A stretch of DNA of 27,257 bases from Thermoprotei archaeon (lineage in GTDB: Archaea; Thermoproteota; Thermoprotei_A; Sulfolobales; NBVN01): assembly GCA_003661745.1 (NCBI GenBank), contig QMWS01000003.1, forward strand, positions 1 through 27,257, written 5' to 3'. The notes below the pieces were generated by a model. That model was not told the DNA's origin and made no database searches. It worked only from the letters and a program-made list of their open reading frames with translations. Shown here in pieces: positions 23,167-27,257 of this stretch. The position numbers and the translations under genes were made by a program. The first letter of the stretch is position 1, and each line of letters begins with the position of its first letter.

Positions 23167-23591
23167 GATTTAGGTGCCTACACTGCCTACACTGCTGCTT
23201 CTTTTCAACACCTGTAGACTACCCGATCGTACTGGAAGGTGAAGTAGACACACTTAAGAAGTTAGCTTTAGAGAGAAACATTACTCTAAATTTTAGGCGA
23301 ATTACAGACCAATTCTACCTCTGGATTATAGAAGGGTTCTGTCCATTCTATGATATAGCGAATAGGAGGTGCTCCATTCACGAAAATAAGCCGTTCTCCT
23401 GCAAGATGTTCCCCCTCCTTCTAAACATTAGGACAGGGGAAGTCAGTGTCTCGTTTGCGTGTGACTGGGTCATTAATCACATAAGCGAGTTAATTAATGA
23501 AAGAAATAACATAGCTGAAATTTTTCCTGATGAGTTTAAAGCAGTAGTCAATTTATTTAAGAAGATTAAGGCATTGAGAAGTGGTGAATAA
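23157..23591 (+). CDS. YkgJ-type CxxCxxCC cysteine-cluster protein
   Basis: 144 residues. The N-terminal cluster is C7, C10, C13, C14 (CLHCLHCC). A second group (C62 in FCPF, C72 in RRCSIH, C82 in FSCKMFP) completes the YkgJ/UPF0153 pattern, a probable metal or Fe-S binding site. Substrate unknown. The first Cys motif is written by a tandem 9-bp repeat, CCTACACTG twice (23176-23193). It starts with TTG 23157 inside the end of ribK. Confidence 0.8.
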   Translation: MVLRFRCLHCLHCCFFSTPVDYPIVLEGEVDTLKKLALERNITLNFRRITDQFYLWIIEGFCPFYDIANRRCSIHENKPFSCKMFPLLLNIRTGEVSVSFACDWVINHISELINERNNIAEIFPDEFKAVVNLFKKIKALRSGE

Positions 23592-23593
23592 CT

Positions 23594-23833
23594 GTGGCGA
23601 GCGAAAGAAAAGTGCGTGTTAAGACATCAATATTCTTTACGACCTATGATGAGAAGAGGGCAGCTGAGATACTGAACTACATAAGGAGTAACTATAAGGT
23701 TATTGAAGAGGAGCGGAGTACTGTAGTAAAGGAACTATACTATGTTTGTGTTGAGGGTAGAGCTAGCGAATTAAAAGAGTATCTAAAAGATAAGGTACTG
23801 TGGCATAAAGTCGATATCATTGAGTTTAAGTGA
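23594..23833 (+). CDS. Small conserved-looking protein, unknown function
   Basis: 79 residues from GTG 23594, two bases after the YkgJ stop, with GGTGA as ribosome site in the preceding codons. It alternates strands and helices (RVKTSIFFTTYDEKRAAEILNYI, KELYYVCVEG, RASELKEYLKD), suggesting a small alpha/beta fold. No motif identifies it. It is probably the last gene of the proteasome operon. Its end overlaps the convergent 64-residue membrane protein by 8 nt. Confidence 0.6.
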   Translation: MASERKVRVKTSIFFTTYDEKRAAEILNYIRSNYKVIEEERSTVVKELYYVCVEGRASELKEYLKDKVLWHKVDIIEFK

Positions 23834-24020
23834 TATCGCTACCGATAATTCTACTTATAATGAAGTTATCAACTATGAATAACGCTAGGGCAGATGCAAT
23901 AGTTATAGCCCCTAGCACATCGTCACGCCTTGCTATAAAGAGAAGCAAAGCGGAGGCCAGTATTACCAATGATCTTAATTTGATCTTTCTGCCTAATAGC
24001 CTCTCAAAGAGAGCCATCAT
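23826..24020 (-). CDS. Small two-helix membrane protein, CedA2-like by position
   Basis: 64 residues with a basic head (LLGRKIKLR) and two hydrophobic helices (about 17-31 and 37-53). The ATG pair at 24020/24017 follows GGTGGG, which begins right after the stop of the large membrane protein, so translation is coupled. It is the third gene of a minus-strand operon. Its size, topology and position match CedA2 of the crenarchaeal DNA-import (Ced) system. Sequence is too short to prove homology by eye. Confidence 0.5.
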   Translation of the reverse strand: MMALFERLLGRKIKLRSLVILASALLLFIARRDDVLGAITIASALALFIVDNFIISRIIGSDIT

Positions 24021-24025
24021 CCCAC

Positions 24026-25393
24026 CTAAATAAGTCTTAATCTTGCACCTCCTCCCAGAACTCTCGCTAATGATGCAGCCATCGTTGTTAAGGCTGCTAG
24101 GTAAACTCCCGGTAGAAAAAGAAATGAGTAGATGTAGGCTATACCTATTGATATATACTGCATGATTATATCAACTAAGCTCTCATAACACACTATCCTA
24201 CGCTCTTCGATGTTAGGGCTTGGGTACTCCCTAGGTGTGTAGGATATACTTATAAATATTGGGCTTGTCGAGTCAAGCTCCAGACTACCTAAGCTCAGCA
24301 CACATTCACTTAATTGCACGCCTTTCCAGGACCAAGAACTCCAGCTACACTGCAAGGAGGCGTTATTAATGCTTAAGGAAGTAACTCGAACACTTGCTAA
24401 CTTAACTATCCTTACTTCACCTCCCTCCACACCAGACTTAGTTAAGGTGACCTCCAGCCTGCTACCCAAATACTTAACATGCACTACACTAAGGCTGCTG
24501 GGCAGTAGAATAGCTAGTCCGCCCTGATATATAATGTTGGGAAGCCTGAGCCTGTAGTTAGTCCTGCCCGATCCAGACCTTATAATGCTTGGTGTCGGTT
24601 TAAAGACGTAGCCCATGAAGAGCACCTCTACACTAAAGGTGTAATTTCTTGGGAGAACGTCTAAATTGTCACCTAAAACCACCTTTCCTCTTGCATCACC
24701 CTTAATTACCCCTATGGGTATCTCGCTACCTTCCTTGTATAATCGCAGGACGGGGTACGGTATAGGTTCGTTGCCTAAGTCGATTATACTACAGGTTAGT
24801 GTGACTGGCGAGCTAATTGTTGGTTGCGGTGTAGCACCCTGGAATATATTAACAAAGACCGGCATTAAGGGGAATCCTACGTACATTATGAGTGAAGCAG
24901 CAATAAAGAAAGCACCTGCATCCTTACCTATCCGAAGCGGTAGTGAGTAGAGAAGTAGGCCTAGTGCAAGTAGCTCACTTCTAAAATTCCATATGAAGCT
25001 TGCTATGAAGTACATCATCCTAATAGCAGAAAGAGCTAGCGTAATATAGCTCGAAGCCAGGCCTAGAGGCGAGAGGATCATCGAATATCCCAGGCTTTTT
25101 ATCCATGAGGTAACGTATGTTAGTCCCATCAGTGCCGTTACAAGAATAGCTGTTCTCTCAGTCAGCCAGCTCATGAAGCCCGTCCAACTATATCCCAGCA
25201 AGTTGAGTATGAAGTCCCCTATACCTAGTATTATATTGTATGCGGATACTAGCACAGCAGCCATTATGGCGTCGGATAGAAGTCTAATACCCCACCTCTT
25301 CAATTGCCTATAAGGTATGGGCAACGCTAGAATAAGAACACCGATAAAGTAGGTTAAGATAGCTAAATTAAGAGCTAGGGGTAATACGTTCAT
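24026..25393 (-). CDS. Polytopic membrane protein, CedA-like (DNA import channel candidate)
   Basis: About 455 residues. Six or so helices fill residues ~5-185, then a ~220-residue beta-rich extracytoplasmic region with an NYT sequon and a carboxypeptidase-regulatory-like stretch (PVLRLYKEG to VLGDNL), then a last helix near 415-445. The segment LPIPYRQLKRWGIRLLSDAIMAA repeats the pattern PIPIHRVKRTGQTLVEDAVLAA of the small protein upstream, so the two share a module. Gene order small 2-TM, large polytopic, small 2-TM is that of cedA1-cedA-cedA2 in Sulfolobus. GTG 25399 is also in frame, but GGTG precedes ATG 25393. Confidence 0.6.
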   Translation of the reverse strand: MNVLPLALNLAILTYFIGVLILALPIPYRQLKRWGIRLLSDAIMAAVLVSAYNIILGIGDFILNLLGYSWTGFMSWLTERTAILVTALMGLTYVTSWIKSLGYSMILSPLGLASSYITLALSAIRMMYFIASFIWNFRSELLALGLLLYSLPLRIGKDAGAFFIAASLIMYVGFPLMPVFVNIFQGATPQPTISSPVTLTCSIIDLGNEPIPYPVLRLYKEGSEIPIGVIKGDARGKVVLGDNLDVLPRNYTFSVEVLFMGYVFKPTPSIIRSGSGRTNYRLRLPNIIYQGGLAILLPSSLSVVHVKYLGSRLEVTLTKSGVEGGEVRIVKLASVRVTSLSINNASLQCSWSSWSWKGVQLSECVLSLGSLELDSTSPIFISISYTPREYPSPNIEERRIVCYESLVDIIMQYISIGIAYIYSFLFLPGVYLAALTTMAASLARVLGGGARLRLI

Positions 25394-25401
25394 TATCACA
25401 C

Positions 25402-25665
25402 CTAAGGCTGTGGAGGTGGTGGCATCGGCTGGTTTATATTTGACGTAATATACGATATTATAGCGAATATTGTTGAACCCATAGCGAGCCAGAAAGCTGC
25501 TAGCACAGCATCCTCAACTAAAGTCTGACCAGTCCTCTTTACCCTGTGGATAGGAATAGGTGATCCCTTTATAGCCCACCCAATAACCCATGAAACAAGG
25601 AAAATTAGCCATGCTATTGTCATGATCTGTACAGTTAGGTTCCTAATAAATGATGTTATATCCAT
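25402..25665 (-). CDS. Two-helix membrane protein, CedA1-like (pilin candidate)
   Basis: 87 residues from ATG 25665, which directly follows a strong GGGGGAGG site. An upstream ATG at 25707 would precede the predicted transcription start (~25699). Two helices (about 8-32 and 46-68) flank a short basic loop, HRVKRTGQTLVED; the tail is Pro-rich (PMPPPPQP). This is the topology of CedA1 and VirB2-type conjugative pilins. It ends 2-9 nt before the CedA-like gene. Assignment rests on topology, gene order and the shared loop motif. Confidence 0.6.
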   Translation of the reverse strand: MDITSFIRNLTVQIMTIAWLIFLVSWVIGWAIKGSPIPIHRVKRTGQTLVEDAVLAAFWLAMGSTIFAIISYITSNINQPMPPPPQP

Positions 25666-25716
25666 GTATCCTCCCCCAAATCTAGGCAGTACTTTTAAAG
25701 TGATCATGAATGAGTC

Positions 25717-25731
25717 AGTACTTAAAATACT
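25717..25731. promoter_or_regulatory. Divergent promoter of the CedA-like operon and the acyltransferase
   Basis: AGTACTTAAAATACT has 4-bp outer arms and a TTAAAA core that can act as TATA box in both directions. It predicts starts near 25699 on the minus strand and 25750 on the plus strand, the latter almost at the TTG/GTG start codon (leaderless). Confidence 0.45.
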
Positions 25732-25751
25732 TACACTCAGGTATTTAGTTG

Positions 25752-26474
25752 GTGATTCAAACGTACATATCGAGAAAAGCTCAATTACATAATTGTACCG
25801 TCTTCGAGGGCGCTATAATACTCGGCAATACCGAAGTCAACGAAGGAACTATGATATTTCCTTATGTTGTAATAGGGTTTCCTACCCGCGCTAAATTAAA
25901 AAACGCTATGGTTACCTTCAGCGCTAGCAACATAGAGATTACCGAGTTAGATAGCCTAAGTAATGGCTCACGGCTAGGCAAGAACAACATTATCAGATCG
26001 TCATCAATACTTTATGAGGAAGTAGAACTCGGGGACAATGTAGAGCTAGGACACCACGTAATGATACGTGAGCAAACTAGGATCGGGGAAAATACCTTAG
26101 TAGGCTCAGGGACTATAATAGATGGGAAATGCATCATAGGTAAGAACGTAAGTATTCAGTCAGGAGTTTACATACCCACAGGTACTGTAATAGGTAATAA
26201 CGTGTTTCTTGGTCCTAGAGTAGTCATAACAAATGATAAGTACCCAGCAAGTAAAAGGCTAGTAGCTACAGTAATAGAGGACAACGCAGTAGTAGGCGCA
26301 AACGCCGTACTTATTGCTGGCGTTAGGGTTGGAGAAGGAGCTGTTATTGGTGCAGGCTCCGTTGTAACGCGAGACGTCCCTCCATACAAAGTAGTTTATG
26401 GCATACCAGCAAGGGTAGTTAGTGATAGAGAAGAATATGAACGTAAAAAGAAGGAGTATGAACGGGGTACTTAG
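25752..26474 (+). CDS. Left-handed beta-helix (hexapeptide-repeat) acyltransferase
   Basis: 240 residues from GTG 25752 (TTG 25749 also in frame). Hexapeptide repeats ([LIV]GxxxxI-type, e.g. LGDNVELGHHV, IGENTLVGSGTII, IGNNVFLGPRVVI) run from ~15 to ~215. They are interrupted near residue 165 by the loop TNDKYP, typical of sugar-nucleotide N-acetyltransferases. The C-terminal VVTRDVPPYKVVYGIPARVV is the classic acetyltransferase ending. It probably acetylates a nucleotide sugar for surface glycans or N-glycosylation; the substrate is not readable. Confidence 0.85.
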   Translation: MIQTYISRKAQLHNCTVFEGAIILGNTEVNEGTMIFPYVVIGFPTRAKLKNAMVTFSASNIEITELDSLSNGSRLGKNNIIRSSSILYEEVELGDNVELGHHVMIREQTRIGENTLVGSGTIIDGKCIIGKNVSIQSGVYIPTGTVIGNNVFLGPRVVITNDKYPASKRLVATVIEDNAVVGANAVLIAGVRVGEGAVIGAGSVVTRDVPPYKVVYGIPARVVSDREEYERKKKEYERGT

Positions 26475-27257
26475 TGCGGAAGTGGGGATACAGAGTAAGG
26501 CTTTACTGGTGCGCTAATTGCAACGTACCATTAAGGCAGAAGTACTGTAGTAGGTGCGGGGGCAAAGGAAGAGAGCTAAGTATTGTAGAGCCCGGCGACA
26601 TAAGGCCAGCTTTTAACGGCGACATAGGTATCATTAAAGAAGCGCTTCTAACAGAGTTCGGTACCGATATTCTACTTAAGGAACTCAATATAGCTCCGGA
26701 AGCTACGTTTCTCAATAAGGTACCGCATTATGACGACATGAAGAATGTCGTAGTTGGCGGTATTATTGTAGGGCGATTCTTCTTTGACCCAAAAATAATG
26801 AAATGGAGGTGGAGATTAAACGCGTACAGCGCCAAGGCAGCCATTGATTACGGGCTAGTCAAGGTGTTTAGAAGAGATCGAGTAAAACCGCTCGAGGTTC
26901 TGGGTGATAGCGATCGTGAGGGCGAGCAAGCAGTTGTTACGGACTCAAAAGGCAGGATTATCGCATTGGCTATAGCTAAGAAAGGCAAGTTTAGGGTTCA
27001 AACACTACTTAATGATCCGGGTGGGATAGAGCAACTTAAGAGGAAAGCTTCATTTGATGACATTATTAAGTGTAATGACGACTACTTTAGGTCACTTATC
27101 TCACGCTCCATACAGCATCTCGCACTATTCTCGGATAAAGTTAAGCTCCCAGTTGTTTGCTCTTTTTCTGGTGGCAAGGACTCTCTAGTCGCTCTGCACC
27201 TTGCTTTGCAGGCAGGCTTGGAGCCTACCATTCTGTTTAATGATACTGGTCTTGAAT
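26474..27257 (+). CDS. PAPS-reductase-like PP-loop protein with N-terminal zinc ribbon, partial
   Basis: 261 codons from GTG 26474 (sharing one base with the preceding stop), running off the right edge. Order: zinc ribbon with C13, C16, C25, C28; a middle domain (~40-130); a likely PUA-type RNA-binding domain (~136-180, KPLEVLGDSDREGEQAVVTD, RIIALAIAKKG); then a PP-loop ATP pyrophosphatase domain with SGGKDS at 232-237. This architecture is known for archaeal 'PAPS reductase' paralogues. Together with a zinc ribbon and PUA, it suggests RNA thiolation or another adenylation step more than sulfate reduction. Confidence 0.85.
   Translation, partial: MRKWGYRVRLYWCANCNVPLRQKYCSRCGGKGRELSIVEPGDIRPAFNGDIGIIKEALLTEFGTDILLKELNIAPEATFLNKVPHYDDMKNVVVGGIIVGRFFFDPKIMKWRWRLNAYSAKAAIDYGLVKVFRRDRVKPLEVLGDSDREGEQAVVTDSKGRIIALAIAKKGKFRVQTLLNDPGGIEQLKRKASFDDIIKCNDDYFRSLISRSIQHLALFSDKVKLPVVCSFSGGKDSLVALHLALQAGLEPTILFNDTGLE

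Noticed and set aside
25666..25707. Upstream ATG 25707 as start of the CedA1-like protein
   Set aside because: It would precede the predicted transcription start and lacks a ribosome site, while ATG 25665 directly follows GGGGGAGG.

Overview
The window is from a thermophilic member of the Thermoproteota (Crenarchaeota), most like the Desulfurococcales, Fervidicoccales or Acidilobales. The evidence is an archaeal rpoH-rpoB-rpoA1-rpoA2-rpl30e-nusA-rps12-rps7-tuf-rps10-tRNA-Ser string, an EF-1alpha with the crenarchaeal/eukaryotic-type insertion, an intron-bearing tRNA-Lys, box C/D guide RNAs, TATA-type promoters, and frequent GTG/TTG starts with GGTG-type Shine-Dalgarno sites. I could not fix the genus.

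Layout. Positions 1-1742 (minus strand) are accessory: a membrane protein cut by the left edge, then a surface-protein locus that reads as a membrane anchor, a Ser/Thr stalk and beta-domains but is broken into three pieces in two reading frames. Positions 1838-14232 (minus strand) are the information-processing cluster, ending in tRNA-Ser(UGA). One plus-strand gene, a DUF151 nuclease homologue, sits between rps12 and rps7. At 14380 is tRNA-Lys(UUU) with a 24-nt intron in its variable region.

Positions 14521-20161 hold a HTH/PRTase-like regulator, a small membrane protein, leuS (no ordinary start codon in frame), an AbrB/ACT-like regulator and a DUF72 protein. Three box C/D sRNAs or candidates lie between these genes. 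One has a guide complementary to the universally conserved 16S decoding-site sequence. The other two each start about 28-30 bp from the centre of a near-identical palindromic TATA element (shared core CCTTAATTAAGGTAT), and each is divergent from one of the two regulator genes.

Positions 20120-21390 (minus) carry a NOG1-like GTPase and an MJ1316/DUF504 protein. They are divergent from a tight plus-strand operon (21467-23833): a proteasome beta subunit lacking its catalytic threonine, endonuclease V, CTP-dependent riboflavin kinase, a CxxCxxCC cluster protein and a small unknown. Positions 23826-25665 (minus) encode three membrane proteins whose order and shape (2-TM, polytopic, 2-TM) resemble the crenarchaeal Ced DNA-import genes cedA1-cedA-cedA2. 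The window ends with a left-handed beta-helix acyltransferase and a zinc-ribbon PAPS-reductase-like protein cut by the right edge.
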